From positions 558,001-622,000 of the forward strand of contig NZ_CP031967.1 of assembly GCF_003443615.1 (NCBI RefSeq): DNA of 64,000 nt. Reading direction: 5' to 3'. Positions 35,711 through 45,257 of this stretch are shown here, one piece after another. The notes beneath the pieces were generated by a model that saw nothing but the letters and a program-made list of their open reading frames with translations, did no database searches and had not been told where the DNA came from. A program made the position numbers and the translations under genes. This DNA is from Alteromonas sp. BL110. GTDB lineage: Bacteria > Pseudomonadota > Gammaproteobacteria > Enterobacterales > Alteromonadaceae. Numbering within the stretch: the first letter of the stretch is position 1; each line of letters begins with the position of its first letter.

Positions 35711-36679
35711 ATGCAATTTAACGGAAAGACCCCGTCAATAAACCAAATCCGCTATTTTGTAGCAGTCGCTAAGTACTTGAGCTTCAGACAGGCTGCGGGA
35801 ATACTAGGAATTAGTCAGCCTACTCTGACCAGTCAAATTAGTGCACTGGAAAACCTTTTAGGCTTAACTTTATTTGAGCGCTCACGCACCGGCACGCTTT
35901 TATCACCGCAAGGAAAAGCGCTGCTAGATGCGGCTGAAGAAGTCTTACAAGCGTCTCAAAGGTTCGGTGAAATTGCTCGTGACTTATCCCAAGGGGAAAT
36001 GGTGACATTTAGATTGGGTATTCCTCCCACGTTGGGGCCCTATTTACTCCCCTTTGTTTTGCCCGATTTACACAAACGCAAACCTGGCTTGCGTTTTTAC
36101 GTACGTGAAGGCGCCCCTAATGCTCTACAGCATGGTCTTTTACGGGGCGAGTATGACTTAATTTTATCGCCACTTTCGGGCGAAAACTCACAGTTGATTA
36201 CTCAGCCACTTTTCAAAGAGCCATTGAAGTTCGTTACGCCTTCAGATCACAAGTTATCGGGGAAAGCTTATGTTAAGCCTGAAGAAATAAGTGGTGAAAA
36301 AGTATTAACGCTAGAGGATCGACATCATTTTCATCATCAAGTACAACGTATTTGCGATGAAATTGGAGCCGATTTACAGCGTGATTACGAGGGTACTAGC
36401 CTTGATACGCTGCGCCAGATGGTAGTCATGGGTATGGGCGTAGCCTTTCTACCAGGCCTTTATATTCACTCTGAGCTACACAAACCTGAAGCTTTGCACG
36501 TGTGTGAAATAGCAGATATGCCCATAGAACGTCAGCACTCTCTGGCTTGGAGAAACACGGCGCCAGGTAGAAAGACCTTCAGAGAGATCTCTATAATCAT
36601 AAAAGAAATCATAGAATCTCGTCTTACTGATGCAGTCACTATAGTTAATTCTACACCCAGTTCTTATCAGAAACGTTGA
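35711..36679 (+). CDS. LysR family transcriptional regulator (divergent from carbonic anhydrase)
   Basis: 322-residue LysR-type regulator. The N-terminal winged helix-turn-helix is at ~8-70 (INQIRYFVAVAKYLSFRQAAGILGISQPTLTSQISALENLLG), and the C-terminal periplasmic-binding-like effector domain is at ~95-300 (FRLGIPPTLGPYLLPFVLPDL, VVMGMGVAFLPGLY). The domain order resembles OxyR/CynR-type members, but the effector is not known. It is divergent from the carbonic anhydrase-SulP operon and has a T-N11-A site between, so it probably controls that operon. metR follows 14 bp downstream. Confidence 0.88.
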   Translation: MQFNGKTPSINQIRYFVAVAKYLSFRQAAGILGISQPTLTSQISALENLLGLTLFERSRTGTLLSPQGKALLDAAEEVLQASQRFGEIARDLSQGEMVTFRLGIPPTLGPYLLPFVLPDLHKRKPGLRFYVREGAPNALQHGLLRGEYDLILSPLSGENSQLITQPLFKEPLKFVTPSDHKLSGKAYVKPEEISGEKVLTLEDRHHFHHQVQRICDEIGADLQRDYEGTSLDTLRQMVVMGMGVAFLPGLYIHSELHKPEALHVCEIADMPIERQHSLAWRNTAPGRKTFREISIIIKEIIESRLTDAVTIVNSTPSSYQKR

Positions 36680-36693
36680 GTTAAGTGGCCACT

Positions 36694-37590
36694 ATGATTG
36701 ATAGACAACATTTAAAAATAGTACGAGCAATTGATGCTGAAGGTACTATGACGGAAGCAGCAAAATCGCTTTTTCTTACACAATCAGCGTTAAGTCACGC
36801 AATGAAAAAGTTGGAAGCGCATTTTGACGTGCCGCTTTGGAAAAAAGAAGGGAGAAGGCTAACGCTCACCCAAGCAGGACAAAGTGTTTTAGGTCTTGCC
36901 CACAGAGTCTTACCACAATTTGAACACACCGAAGCCCAGCTACAAAAGTTTGCCGACGGAAAACAAGGCATATTGCGTATTGGGATGGAATGCTACCCAT
37001 GCTTCGAATGGTTGTTAAAAGTGGTAGCACCTTTTTTAAAAGCCTTTCCCGATGTTGATGTTGACGTACGCCGTGCATTTTCGTTTGGCGGGTTACAGGC
37101 GCTTCACGGGTATGATATAGACATTTTGCTTACGCCCGACCCTCTGCACTTAGACACCATTACCTACACCCCCGTATTTGAATACGAGCAAGTACTAGTT
37201 ATGGATAAACACCATCACTTAGCAGAGAGACCCTTTATAACCCCACGGGACTTAAGTAATGAAACCCTTATTACTTATCCTGTGGAGCATAGTCGCCTAG
37301 ACATATTCACGCATTTTCTTACGCCCGCTAACTGCACGGTCAAACAGCACAAAACCATTGAAACCACCGAAATTATTTTGCAAATGGTTGCTGCGGGACG
37401 CGGTGTTACTGCTTTGCCTAAGTGGCTTGTTAAAGAAGCAAAGGAAAGCGAATTGCTATGCACGAAATCTATGGGTGAAGCGGGCGTGACTAAAACTCTT
37501 TATTTGGGCCATCGAAAAGCTACTGACGTGTTGGGGTTTGTAGATGACTTTATCACGATGTCCCAAACCCTCTCATTGGGTAATAAGTAG
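36694..37590 (+). CDS. metR: MetR, LysR-type activator of methionine genes
   Basis: LysR-type regulator of 298 residues that, with homocysteine, activates metE/metH/metA in enterobacteria. The N-terminal helix-turn-helix (GTMTEAAKSLFLTQSALSHAMKKLE) and the MetR-like effector domain (IGMECYPCFEWLLKVVAPFLKAFP, TYPVEHSRLDIFTHFL, VAAGRGVTALPKWLV) follow E. coli MetR closely. I chose ATG 36694; a GTG nine bases upstream is possible. It sits 1.5 kb from the metA-metH operon, its likely target, with ppnP and a methyltransferase gene between. Confidence 0.88.
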   Translation: MIDRQHLKIVRAIDAEGTMTEAAKSLFLTQSALSHAMKKLEAHFDVPLWKKEGRRLTLTQAGQSVLGLAHRVLPQFEHTEAQLQKFADGKQGILRIGMECYPCFEWLLKVVAPFLKAFPDVDVDVRRAFSFGGLQALHGYDIDILLTPDPLHLDTITYTPVFEYEQVLVMDKHHHLAERPFITPRDLSNETLITYPVEHSRLDIFTHFLTPANCTVKQHKTIETTEIILQMVAAGRGVTALPKWLVKEAKESELLCTKSMGEAGVTKTLYLGHRKATDVLGFVDDFITMSQTLSLGNK

Positions 37591-37633
37591 GTTATTTCGC
37601 ACTTCGTGCATTATTAGAGGTAGGTTAGGTAAT

Positions 37634-37678
37634 TAAAAAGCTACGCAATATCAATGCGAATGGCAAGGTTGCGTAGCT
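37634..37678 (-). terminator. Hairpin after ppnP and metR
   Basis: A 10-bp stem AGCTACGCAA/TTGCGTAGCT with a 20-nt loop is followed in the minus direction by TTTTAATT. It lies between the convergent metR and ppnP stops. Confidence 0.7.
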
Positions 37679-37694
37679 ATTTAAGCGCTAGCGT

Positions 37695-37979
37695 CTAGCT
37701 GTAAAAGCAAAGATAAGCAGTAGGCGTAGACACTTTTACGTCAAAAGATGCATCGGCAGGCACATTAAAACTGGTACCTGTGGCGAAAGATTGCCATTCG
37801 CCACTTCCCGGTAGCTTTACCACTAGCTCACCTTCAACCACTTTCATCAGCTCTTTTTGAGAGGTAGAAAATGTGTATTCACCCGGCGACATTACGCCCG
37901 AGGTACAAGGGCCGTTTGCAGATTCAAACCCAATTGAGCTCACTTTGTTGTCGAAATAATGGTTTACTTTAAAGCTCAT
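37695..37979 (-). CDS. ppnP: Pyrimidine/purine nucleoside phosphorylase (DUF1255, YaiE-like)
   Basis: 94-residue single-domain cupin. The conserved stretches [38 protein letters not shown] and a short barrel end (PTAYLCFYS) match PpnP, which splits nucleosides with phosphate. It is a lone gene after the DUF938 methyltransferase gene (80-bp gap), convergent with metR. Good family match; activity is taken from the E. coli homologue. Confidence 0.9.
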   Translation of the reverse strand: MSFKVNHYFDNKVSSIGFESANGPCTSGVMSPGEYTFSTSQKELMKVVEGELVVKLPGSGEWQSFATGTSFNVPADASFDVKVSTPTAYLCFYS

Positions 37980-38058
37980 AGTTACTCCTTTGATGTGAGT
38001 GCTGACTTTCTTTGCTTTAACTGTTTTTAAAGCAAAGTGCTGCAGCCTTGATACTTCT

Positions 38059-38649
38059 TTAGCGTTTTTGCCAAATAAGCATATGGTTATTGGCGGGCAT
38101 GTCGATTATGTCTCGCAAGCTTAACTCGCCTGCCCAAGCGGTAAGCTCATTGATATCGCGGTAGCCTCCATAGCCTCGCTCTAGCAGCGAAGCGTGGAAG
38201 GCTTGGTTACTTTCAGAAGTAAATTTGCCGCTGTGTGTAAAAGGGCCATACTGACAGAATATGCCCCCTTTGGGTAAGTGCAACGCGACCGATGCCATTA
38301 GTAGCTTTGCCTCTTCTTTCTGCATAATATGTGCAGTATTTGCCGTAAAAATGCCGTCTACGTCGAGACTGGGAAAGTCATCTTGCCCAACGGTAAATGC
38401 TATGGGAGGTTTCACATTCCCCGTATTTGAATCACTCAGCCACGCGGCAATGCCTTCGTGATAGTGTGGTTGATCGCTTGTGTGCCAAATAAGATGGGGT
38501 AAGTGTTCAGCCAAAAATACAGCGTGTTGCCCCGTGCCGCTTCCTATCTCTAATACTTGTCGGCAGTTCGCAAAAGCTTGCTCAAGCACGCCTAAAATAG
38601 CGCGCTTGTTGTTCTCACAGGCCTGACTAAAAGGCTTATCTATTTGCAT
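38059..38649 (-). CDS. DUF938 SAM-dependent methyltransferase-fold protein
   Basis: ~196-residue class I methyltransferase fold. Motif I is [19 protein letters not shown] (~residues 34-52), with [15 protein letters not shown] and [10 protein letters not shown] further on. Substrate unknown; DUF938 proteins are common in proteobacteria. I chose the ATG at 38649 (AGGGA 6 nt upstream), just after the stop of the MetH C-terminal protein (38673), so it is probably the last gene of the metA-metH transcript. A link to methionine/SAM use is suggested by place only. Confidence 0.82.
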   Translation of the reverse strand: MQIDKPFSQACENNKRAILGVLEQAFANCRQVLEIGSGTGQHAVFLAEHLPHLIWHTSDQPHYHEGIAAWLSDSNTGNVKPPIAFTVGQDDFPSLDVDGIFTANTAHIMQKEEAKLLMASVALHLPKGGIFCQYGPFTHSGKFTSESNQAFHASLLERGYGGYRDINELTAWAGELSLRDIIDMPANNHMLIWQKR

Positions 38650-38672
38650 ACACTTTCCCTGCCTCGTCAGCA

Positions 38673-41297
38673 TTAATCACTTAAGTTAGGACCCAGCCAC
38701 TTCTCGGCTTCTTCTAAGGTCCAGCCTTTACGTGTAGCGTAATCTTCTACCTGGTCGGCTTGAATTTTAGCAACGGCAAAATATTTCGAGTCAGGGTGAG
38801 CAAAATACCATCCGGATACCGATGCGCCCGGCCACATCGCATAGCTTTCGGTAAGCTTCATACCTGTGTGCTGCTCTGCTGACAATAAATCCCAAATAAG
38901 CTGTTTTTCAGTATGCTCTGGACACGCAGCGTAGCCCGGAGCTGGACGAATGCCTTGGTATTTTTCACGAATCAGCTCTTCATTGCTTAGTGATTCGTCA
39001 GCGGCGTAACCCCAGTAATGCTTGCGCACTTGCTCGTGCAGATATTCCGCAAACGCTTCGGCTAATCTGTCTGCCACTGCTTTGACCATTATGCCGTTGT
39101 AGTCGTCGCCAGCTTGAATATAACTATCAGCAAGCTCGTCTTCACCTATACCACCTGTAACTGCGAAAGCACCTACATAGTCGCTTATGCCACTCGATTT
39201 CTCAGCAACAAAGTCTGCCAGACAATAGTTGGCAAATTTGTCTTTTAGCGTTTGCTGACGCAGATGATGAGCAACGCCTTGAACCTCACTTCTAGATTCA
39301 TCGGTATAAATCTCAACATCGTCATTAACGCGGTTAGCGGGGAACAAACCAATAACGCCTTTTGCCTTAAGACTGTTATCTTCAATAATTTTATCCAACA
39401 TGGCGTTGGCATCATTAAATAATGACTGGGCCTGCTCACCTACTACTTCATCTTTAAGTATACGCGGGTACTTTCCTGCTAAAGACCAAGTTAAGAAGAA
39501 AGGTGTCCAGTCAATGTAGTTACGTAACGTAGCTAAATCGGCTGTTACCGGTGTAACACCTAAATTCGCAGGTTTTACAGGCAAAGTCGTAAAGTCTGGC
39601 TTAAAGGCGTTTTCTCTAGCCTTAACTAATGTCACTGGCTTGCTACGCGGCTTTTTACGGGCGTGCTGTTCACGTACCGTATCGTATTCTTTGGCCAGTT
39701 CTTGTGCGTAAATATCGCGAGACGCTTTATTTAAAAGACGCTGACATACGCCAACGGCTCTACTTGCGTTTGGAACGTAAGCCACAGGCGCATGGTAATT
39801 TTGTTCGATTTTTACCGCTGTGTGCGCCTTTGATGTGGTTGCACCGCCAATAAGTAAGGGGATATCAAAGCCCTGACGCTCCATTTCTTTAGCAACGTGT
39901 ACCATCTCGTCTAGCGAAGGGGTTATAAGACCAGAAAGGCCAATCATATCTACATTTTCATCTTTAGCTGTCTGTAGAATTGTTGCGGCCGGCACCATCA
40001 CGCCAAGGTCAATCACTTCAAAGTTATTACACTGAAGCACCACGCCTACAATATTTTTACCAATATCGTGAACGTCACCTTTTACCGTAGCTAGAAGAAT
40101 TTTACCGTTGCTTTTAGCGTCGTCCGACTTTTCTTCTTCAATATAAGGCTGTAAATGGGCAACCGCTTTTTTCATAACGCGGGCCGACTTTACTACTTGC
40201 GGAAGGAACATCTTACCTTCACCGAATAAATCCCCTACTACGTTCATGCCATCCATTAATGGCCCTTCGATAACGTGTAGCGGACGCTCAGCTTGCTGAC
40301 GCGCTTCTTCGGTATCTTCAATAATGTAATCGGTGATGCCTTTAACAAGCGCATGCTCTAAACGCTTATTCACTTCTTGCTCGCGCCAGCTTAAGTCTTC
40401 TTTCGCGGCGGCCTTACCATCACCTTGATAATTAGGGGCAATATCAAGCAAGCGCTCTGTGGCATCACTTCTGCGATTTAGAATCACGTCTTCAACCGCA
40501 TCTCGAAGTTCAGCGGGAATTTCGTCATATACCTCTAGCTGACCGGCATTAACAATAGCCATATCCATACCAGCGCGAATAGCGTGGTACAGAAATACAG
40601 AGTGCATAGCTTCGCGTACTGGGTTGTTGCCCCTGAACGAGAAAGAAATGTTAGAAAGGCCACCAGAAATATGGGAGTACGGACAGGTTTTACGTATCTC
40701 GCGGGTAGCTTCGATAAAATCAACCGCGTAGTTATCGTGCTCTTCAATACCCGTCGCTACTGCAAAAATATTGGGGTCAAAAATAATATCTTCAGGTGGA
40801 AAGCCGATTTCTTCTGTCAGCAGCTTATAGCTGCGCTGACAAATCTCAACTTTGCGGGCTTGTGTATCGGCCTGGCCAGTCTCGTCAAACGCCATAACTA
40901 CGGTTGCAGCACCATAGCGCTTTATTAGCTTGGCTTGGTTTAAGAAGAGTTCTTCCCCTTCTTTTAAGCTAATAGAGTTAACGATGGCTTTACCCTGCAC
41001 GCATTTTAGCCCGGCTTCGATAATTTCCCATTTAGACGAGTCGATCATGATGGGTACACGGCTAATATCGGGCTCAGAGGCAATCAGGTTTAAAAAGGTG
41101 ATCATGGCCTGCTTTGAATCAAGCATGGCCTCGTCCATATTGATATCAATGATTTGAGCACCGTTTTCTACCTGCTGTCTTGCGACATCAAGTGCGGTTT
41201 CATAATCACCTTCAAGAATAAGACGTTTAAAGCGAGCAGAGCCTGTAACGTTGGTGCGCTCACCGATATTAATAAATGTAGAAAATTCTGCGCTCAT
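38673..41297 (-). CDS. metH: Methionine synthase (cobalamin-dependent), C-terminal protein: folate, B12 and activation domains
   Basis: 874 residues that match E. coli MetH from ~residue 350 to the end. The pterin-binding domain begins at once ([20 protein letters not shown]). The cobalamin domains contain the B12-ligand histidine in DVHDIGKN and [31 protein letters not shown]. The SAM-binding activation domain has [17 protein letters not shown]. The homocysteine domain is a separate protein encoded just upstream. This gene has its own ATG and a strong AGGAGG site overlapping the stop of the first part, so the break is built in rather than a frameshift. Confidence 0.95.
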   Translation of the reverse strand: MSAEFSTFINIGERTNVTGSARFKRLILEGDYETALDVARQQVENGAQIIDINMDEAMLDSKQAMITFLNLIASEPDISRVPIMIDSSKWEIIEAGLKCVQGKAIVNSISLKEGEELFLNQAKLIKRYGAATVVMAFDETGQADTQARKVEICQRSYKLLTEEIGFPPEDIIFDPNIFAVATGIEEHDNYAVDFIEATREIRKTCPYSHISGGLSNISFSFRGNNPVREAMHSVFLYHAIRAGMDMAIVNAGQLEVYDEIPAELRDAVEDVILNRRSDATERLLDIAPNYQGDGKAAAKEDLSWREQEVNKRLEHALVKGITDYIIEDTEEARQQAERPLHVIEGPLMDGMNVVGDLFGEGKMFLPQVVKSARVMKKAVAHLQPYIEEEKSDDAKSNGKILLATVKGDVHDIGKNIVGVVLQCNNFEVIDLGVMVPAATILQTAKDENVDMIGLSGLITPSLDEMVHVAKEMERQGFDIPLLIGGATTSKAHTAVKIEQNYHAPVAYVPNASRAVGVCQRLLNKASRDIYAQELAKEYDTVREQHARKKPRSKPVTLVKARENAFKPDFTTLPVKPANLGVTPVTADLATLRNYIDWTPFFLTWSLAGKYPRILKDEVVGEQAQSLFNDANAMLDKIIEDNSLKAKGVIGLFPANRVNDDVEIYTDESRSEVQGVAHHLRQQTLKDKFANYCLADFVAEKSSGISDYVGAFAVTGGIGEDELADSYIQAGDDYNGIMVKAVADRLAEAFAEYLHEQVRKHYWGYAADESLSNEELIREKYQGIRPAPGYAACPEHTEKQLIWDLLSAEQHTGMKLTESYAMWPGASVSGWYFAHPDSKYFAVAKIQADQVEDYATRKGWTLEEAEKWLGPNLSD

Positions 41298-41301
41298 TAT
41301 G

Positions 41302-41308
41302 CCCTCCT
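41302..41308 (-). promoter_or_regulatory. Strong ribosome site of the MetH C-terminal protein
   Basis: AGGAGGG lies 4 nt before the ATG at 41297 and overlaps the TAG stop of the first MetH part. It decides the start and argues that the second part is translated on its own by coupling. Confidence 0.85.
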
Positions 41309-42374
41309 AGTGTACAAACGGCTCTAGGCCTGACAAACGCATTTTAGGTTCAAATACAGGTACCTTACGCGGCGCAATACCTTCAACCGCATTGGCAATA
41401 TCGCGAATGTGCTCTGGGGTACTACCGCAACAGCCACCAACAACATTTACAAGCCCGGATTGCGCCCATTCTTTGATGTGTTCGGCCATTTCAGGCCCTT
41501 CCATATCGTATTCACCAAATTCGTTAGGCAAACCTGCATTAGGGTGTGCGGATATGAAGCACTCACTCACATTAGCAACTTCATCTACGTATTGACGCAA
41601 TAGGTCTGGCCCCAGTGCGCAGTTTAAGCCGAAGGAAAACGGGCTAATATGTCGCATTGAGTAGTAAAATGCTTCCGCGGTTTGCCCAGAGAGCGTACGC
41701 CCTGAAGCATCAGTGATAGTACCTGATATCATCACGGGTAAAGACATACCTAGTTTTTCAAATACCGACTCTACGGCGAATGCTGCCGCTTTGGCGTTTA
41801 ACGTATCGAAAATAGTTTCAAGCATGATTAAGTCAGCACCGCCTTCAATGAGAGCTTCGGTAGATTCGCTATACGCTTCCACTAATTCGTCGAACGTGAC
41901 ATTGCGCTTACCTGGGTCGTTAACATCAGGTGAAATAGACGCCGTGCGGTTTGTGGGACCTAACACACCGGCCACGAAGCGAGGTTTATCAGGTGTTTTT
42001 GCAGTGTACAGGTCAGCCGCTTTGCGCGCTAACTTAGCCGCAGCCACATTGATATCGCGAGATTGTGCCTGCATATCATAATCGGCCATAGCGATAGTAG
42101 TCGCGTTGAAGGTATTCGTTTCTATAATATCCGCGCCAGCTTCAAAGTAATCACAATGAATCTGGTAAATAATGTCTGGCTGGGTAAGCACCAATAAATC
42201 GTTGTTACCCTTTACGTCGCAGTGCCAGTCGGCAAACTGTGTTCCGCGATAATCTTCTTCTTCCAATTTGTGGCGCTGGATCATGGTTCCCATTGCACCG
42301 TCTAATATAAGAATGCGCTGTTTTGCGGCTTCTGTAAGCGTTGCCTGCGCGTTTGAATTTGTTTTTTGGCTCAC
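41307..42374 (-). CDS. metH: Methionine synthase, N-terminal protein: homocysteine-binding domain
   Basis: 355 residues equal to the first domain of MetH. The TIM barrel starts [20 protein letters not shown]. The three zinc cysteines are visible in [10 protein letters not shown] and [10 protein letters not shown] (Cys315, Cys316). It ends after [11 protein letters not shown], at the natural linker to the folate domain. It should bind homocysteine and act together with the separate B12/folate protein. It follows metA by 3 bp. A stand-alone betaine- or SMM-homocysteine methyltransferase was considered, but the sequence is MetH-like and the partner follows at once. Confidence 0.92.
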   Translation of the reverse strand: MSQKTNSNAQATLTEAAKQRILILDGAMGTMIQRHKLEEEDYRGTQFADWHCDVKGNNDLLVLTQPDIIYQIHCDYFEAGADIIETNTFNATTIAMADYDMQAQSRDINVAAAKLARKAADLYTAKTPDKPRFVAGVLGPTNRTASISPDVNDPGKRNVTFDELVEAYSESTEALIEGGADLIMLETIFDTLNAKAAAFAVESVFEKLGMSLPVMISGTITDASGRTLSGQTAEAFYYSMRHISPFSFGLNCALGPDLLRQYVDEVANVSECFISAHPNAGLPNEFGEYDMEGPEMAEHIKEWAQSGLVNVVGGCCGSTPEHIRDIANAVEGIAPRKVPVFEPKMRLSGLEPFVH

Positions 42375-42377
42375 GTG

Positions 42378-43316
42378 CTACCTCTTTGGCTGTGGCTTTT
42401 CAGCAAGCTGACTTAAATCGAAAGGCGTGGTCTGGTAGACATAATAATTCAGCCAGTTAGTAAACAAGAGGCTGCCGTGTGAGCGCCACTGTACAATAGG
42501 AGACTTGGCTGGATCATCCCCTTCAAAATAATTTTTGGGTACTGCTGGGGTTTGACCCGCGGCGACGTCGCGTAAGTACTCGTCTTTAAGCGTATCAGGG
42601 TCGTATTCTGGATGCCCTGTTACAAATACCATACGCTTATCTTCTGACGCCACAATATAAGCGCCTACATCCTCAGATTCTGCTACCACATTTATACCAT
42701 CAACACTGTTATAGAGAGAGGTATCGATATGTCCATAACGAGAATGTGGCGCATAGAACGTTGGGTCAAAGCCTCTTAATAGTTCGTTATTAGGATCGTT
42801 CACTTTATGTTTAAAGACACCTGAAAATTTTTCGTCTCTAAGTTCTCGAGTAATACCATAAAAGTGATACATAGCGGCATGAGCAGCCCAACATAAATAC
42901 AGAGTAGAATTAACGTGACGCTGTGCCCATTCCAATATTGTGGTCATGGTTTCCCAATACTTCACTTCTTCATAATCAATCAGCGCAAGGGGCGCGCCAG
43001 TAACAATAAGGCCGTCGTATTTCTTATTGGCTACCGCTGAAAAGTCGTGATAAAAGGCATCCATATGCGACTGAGGGGTATTTTTTGGCGCTTGATTATC
43101 AATTCGAATCAAGTCTACGTTTATTTGTAACGGCGTATTCGACAACAGGCGAAGTAATTGGACTTCTGTTTCTATCTTGTTCGGCATCAAATTGAGAATG
43201 CCGACTTCAAGGGGACGAATATCCTGATTGGCAGCCCTATCCATGTCCATGGTGAAAATATTTTCACCTAGTAGTACATTCTGTGCGGGTAACTGCTCAG
43301 GAATACGAATTGGCAT
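42378..43316 (-). CDS. metA: Homoserine O-acyltransferase (MetA type)
   Basis: Activates homoserine with succinyl- or acetyl-CoA, the first committed step of methionine synthesis. 312 residues. The catalytic Cys142 (LYLCWAAHAA), His235 and Glu237 (VTGHPEYD) match the E. coli enzyme in number and context. Succinyl versus acetyl preference is not decided here. First gene of metA-metH(N)-metH(C)-DUF938, with a promoter and three tandem MetJ boxes upstream. Confidence 0.95.
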   Translation of the reverse strand: MPIRIPEQLPAQNVLLGENIFTMDMDRAANQDIRPLEVGILNLMPNKIETEVQLLRLLSNTPLQINVDLIRIDNQAPKNTPQSHMDAFYHDFSAVANKKYDGLIVTGAPLALIDYEEVKYWETMTTILEWAQRHVNSTLYLCWAAHAAMYHFYGITRELRDEKFSGVFKHKVNDPNNELLRGFDPTFYAPHSRYGHIDTSLYNSVDGINVVAESEDVGAYIVASEDKRMVFVTGHPEYDPDTLKDEYLRDVAAGQTPAVPKNYFEGDDPAKSPIVQWRSHGSLLFTNWLNYYVYQTTPFDLSQLAEKPQPKR

Positions 43317-43348
43317 AGAGGACTCCAGTGATAAATTACAATACCTGT

Positions 43349-43376
43349 ATTGTGTCTATTACTGGCAATATGTCAA
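43349..43376 (-). promoter_or_regulatory. Sigma-70 promoter of metA
   Basis: On the minus strand a consensus TTGACA is followed after 16 bp by CACAAT. The predicted transcript starts ~25 nt before the metA ATG. The MetJ boxes directly abut the -35. Confidence 0.6.
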
Positions 43377-43381
43377 CATCT

Positions 43382-43405
43382 TTACGTCTAGACGTCTAAA
43401 CGTTT
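43382..43405. promoter_or_regulatory. MetJ operator, three tandem met boxes
   Basis: Three adjacent 8-bp boxes, TTACGTCT, AGACGTCT and AAACGTTT, match the MetJ consensus AGACGTCT at 6, 8 and 6 of 8 positions. They lie just upstream of the metA promoter. MetJ with SAM would repress metA and metH. Confidence 0.85.
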
Positions 43406-43438
43406 TCTTTTTAAGGCGTGCTTATGAATACCAAACAA

Positions 43439-43873
43439 CTAGCAGTTTTGTTTATGCACCATCATTAACATCTCGGCTTCGGCGCGGGGAATGTCACAGG
43501 CCTCGATTATTTCCTCAATGCTAGCGCCTTGCTTAACTAAGTCTGCAGCGCGCTGATATAGACGTAGTGAAGGGTCTTGCAGCTTGAGTTCACGAAGCTG
43601 ATTTTCTATATCGGCTTGCTTTTCATCTAGCTCTTGAAGATGGCGAGTAATGACCAGAGTGCGTGCTTGCGCCTCGGTTTGTTGATTATTTGCATTTTTT
43701 GCGAGCGCCTCAATTCGCGCAATAGCAGAGGTACTATTTTTATCACTATCGCTTAAAGCTGTACGTAACTGCTTAACGTGCGAATAGAGGATACTTACCG
43801 CAACAGCAAGCACAATGATAAAACCGCACAAAATAAGTTCAATTAAGGTAGGTGCAGCAAGCTGCCAATCCAT
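43439..43873 (-). CDS. DUF2802 membrane-anchored protein of the chemotaxis operon
   Basis: 144 residues: one N-terminal membrane helix (LIELILCGFIIVLAVAVSILY), a long coiled coil (~30-100), and a C-terminal DUF2802 block (LYQRAADLVKQGASIEEIIEACDIPRAEAEMLM) that looks like a small helix-turn-helix. It closes the flagellar/chemotaxis operon, 61 bp after cheW, as it does in Vibrio and Shewanella. No function is established. Confidence 0.85.
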   Translation of the reverse strand: MDWQLAAPTLIELILCGFIIVLAVAVSILYSHVKQLRTALSDSDKNSTSAIARIEALAKNANNQQTEAQARTLVITRHLQELDEKQADIENQLRELKLQDPSLRLYQRAADLVKQGASIEEIIEACDIPRAEAEMLMMVHKQNC

Positions 43874-43934
43874 GGACGTAACCCTTGGGGAAATCTAGGC
43901 GGCATCGACAATACTTACCGCCTATTCATTTTAT

Positions 43935-44426
43935 TTAGATACTGCTAAGCTCATCCCACTCTTCGTCGCTTAGCAATTTATTTAAATCAACAAGAATAAG
44001 CAGTTCGCCATCACGATTGCTAACGCCTTGGATAAATTTAGCACTTTCTTCAGTACCAACGTTAGGTGCGCTGTCGATTTCTGAAGATTTTAAGTACACC
44101 ACTTCGGCGACGCTATCCACTAAGATACCGACAACCTGTTCGTCAGACTCAATAATCACTATACGAGTGTTGTCTGTGATTTCCGTTGGTGGAAGCCCAA
44201 AACGCGCACGGGTATCAATGACGGTTACCACGTTACCACGCAAGTTGATAATACCAAGCACATAATCGGGCGCACCGGGTACAGGGGCTATTTCGGTATA
44301 ACGCAGCACTTCTTGTACTTGCATTACGTTAATACCGTAAGTTTCTTCACCTAAGCGATACGTCACCCATTGAAGGACTTCATCGTTACTGTCGCTAGCG
44401 TTATTATTCATTCTTTCGTCGCTCAT
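43935..44426 (-). CDS. cheW: Chemotaxis coupling protein CheW
   Basis: Adaptor linking chemoreceptors to CheA at the inner membrane. ~163 residues, a single CheW domain with LQWVTYRLGEETYGINVMQVQEVLRYTEIAPVPGAP and GIINLRGNVVTVIDTRARFGLP. The Arg of NLRG, needed for receptor contact, is intact. I chose the ATG at 44426; an upstream start would overlap parP. Lies directly after parP. Confidence 0.95.
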   Translation of the reverse strand: MSDERMNNNASDSNDEVLQWVTYRLGEETYGINVMQVQEVLRYTEIAPVPGAPDYVLGIINLRGNVVTVIDTRARFGLPPTEITDNTRIVIIESDEQVVGILVDSVAEVVYLKSSEIDSAPNVGTEESAKFIQGVSNRDGELLILVDLNKLLSDEEWDELSSI

Positions 44427-44443
44427 GAACCTGGCTCCCAATA

Positions 44444-45250
44444 CTATGGCGTCTGGTCGTTACTGCCTAAGCCTTTGTTAAGCATAGATATTAATTCTTC
44501 AACGTCAATTAACGCACACATTTTTTCTTTAACCATCCCTGCTAACCAGGGACGTTTACCTGTGGACTCGCGCCATTTTACGTCATCGGTAGTCAAATTG
44601 ACCGTGTTTACAAGCTTTTCGCTTGCTAGTCCCCACGCACTCTCTCCTAACATTATAAGATATCGGTAGTTGAGCGATTGTGCGAGGTTTTCATCGTATT
44701 TTTCTGGCATTACCCATTTTGCAGAGTCAACAACACTTAGTTTAGACTCTCTGTGCAACATTACACCCATAAACCAGTCAGGTTTTCCAAATAAAGGGCC
44801 TATTTTTTCAATTTGGTGGATGCCCCCTAGCGAAGTTAAGGGAACCGCTAGTGTAAGCCCTGCAACCTCAAAGAATAGCGCCTGAAAGCGGAAACCGAGA
44901 GTATCCTTTAGTGGAATTTTTAAACTCTTAGGAGCACTTACCTCACTTTCTTCTTCAGTCTTAACAGGTACATCAACCGATGAATGCTGCTTTTCGCTAT
45001 CAATCGTCTGTGAATTTCGACTTTCAATTAGCGAAGAAACCTCTTGTGCTAACGCTTCTTCCTTATTGACATGCGCTTCACTATCGCTATCCGTTGAGAC
45101 GAGCGTTGACTCAGCCATTCGCTGAGAGGCCTGCTCAAGCAATTTTGCCGTACGCGCAGTGACATCTTCAGGAGTTTCAGGCTCTTTCAGAAGACTGTCT
45201 AGGTATGCCTCCATTACTTCTTCACGGGCAAATGGCGATTGCTTGCTCAT
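44444..45250 (-). CDS. parP: ParP-like CheW-domain protein for polar chemotaxis arrays
   Basis: 268 residues: an acidic, low-complexity N-terminal half (~1-110) and a C-terminal CheW-like domain (~118-262: FRFQALFFEVAGLTLAVPLTSLGGI ... LVNTVNLTTDDVKWRESTGKRPWLAGMVKEKMCALIDVEEL). In Vibrio this architecture and position is ParP, which tethers CheA arrays to the pole through ParC. The call rests on domain layout and on lying between parC and cheW; it could also be seen as a second CheW. Confidence 0.82.
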   Translation of the reverse strand: MSKQSPFAREEVMEAYLDSLLKEPETPEDVTARTAKLLEQASQRMAESTLVSTDSDSEAHVNKEEALAQEVSSLIESRNSQTIDSEKQHSSVDVPVKTEEESEVSAPKSLKIPLKDTLGFRFQALFFEVAGLTLAVPLTSLGGIHQIEKIGPLFGKPDWFMGVMLHRESKLSVVDSAKWVMPEKYDENLAQSLNYRYLIMLGESAWGLASEKLVNTVNLTTDDVKWRESTGKRPWLAGMVKEKMCALIDVEELISMLNKGLGSNDQTP

Positions 45251-45257
45251 GGTCTTG

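Noticed and set aside
38673..42374. MetH as a frameshifted pseudogene
   Set aside because: Both parts have proper stop and start signals, a strong ribosome site and intact catalytic motifs, with the break in the linker between domains.
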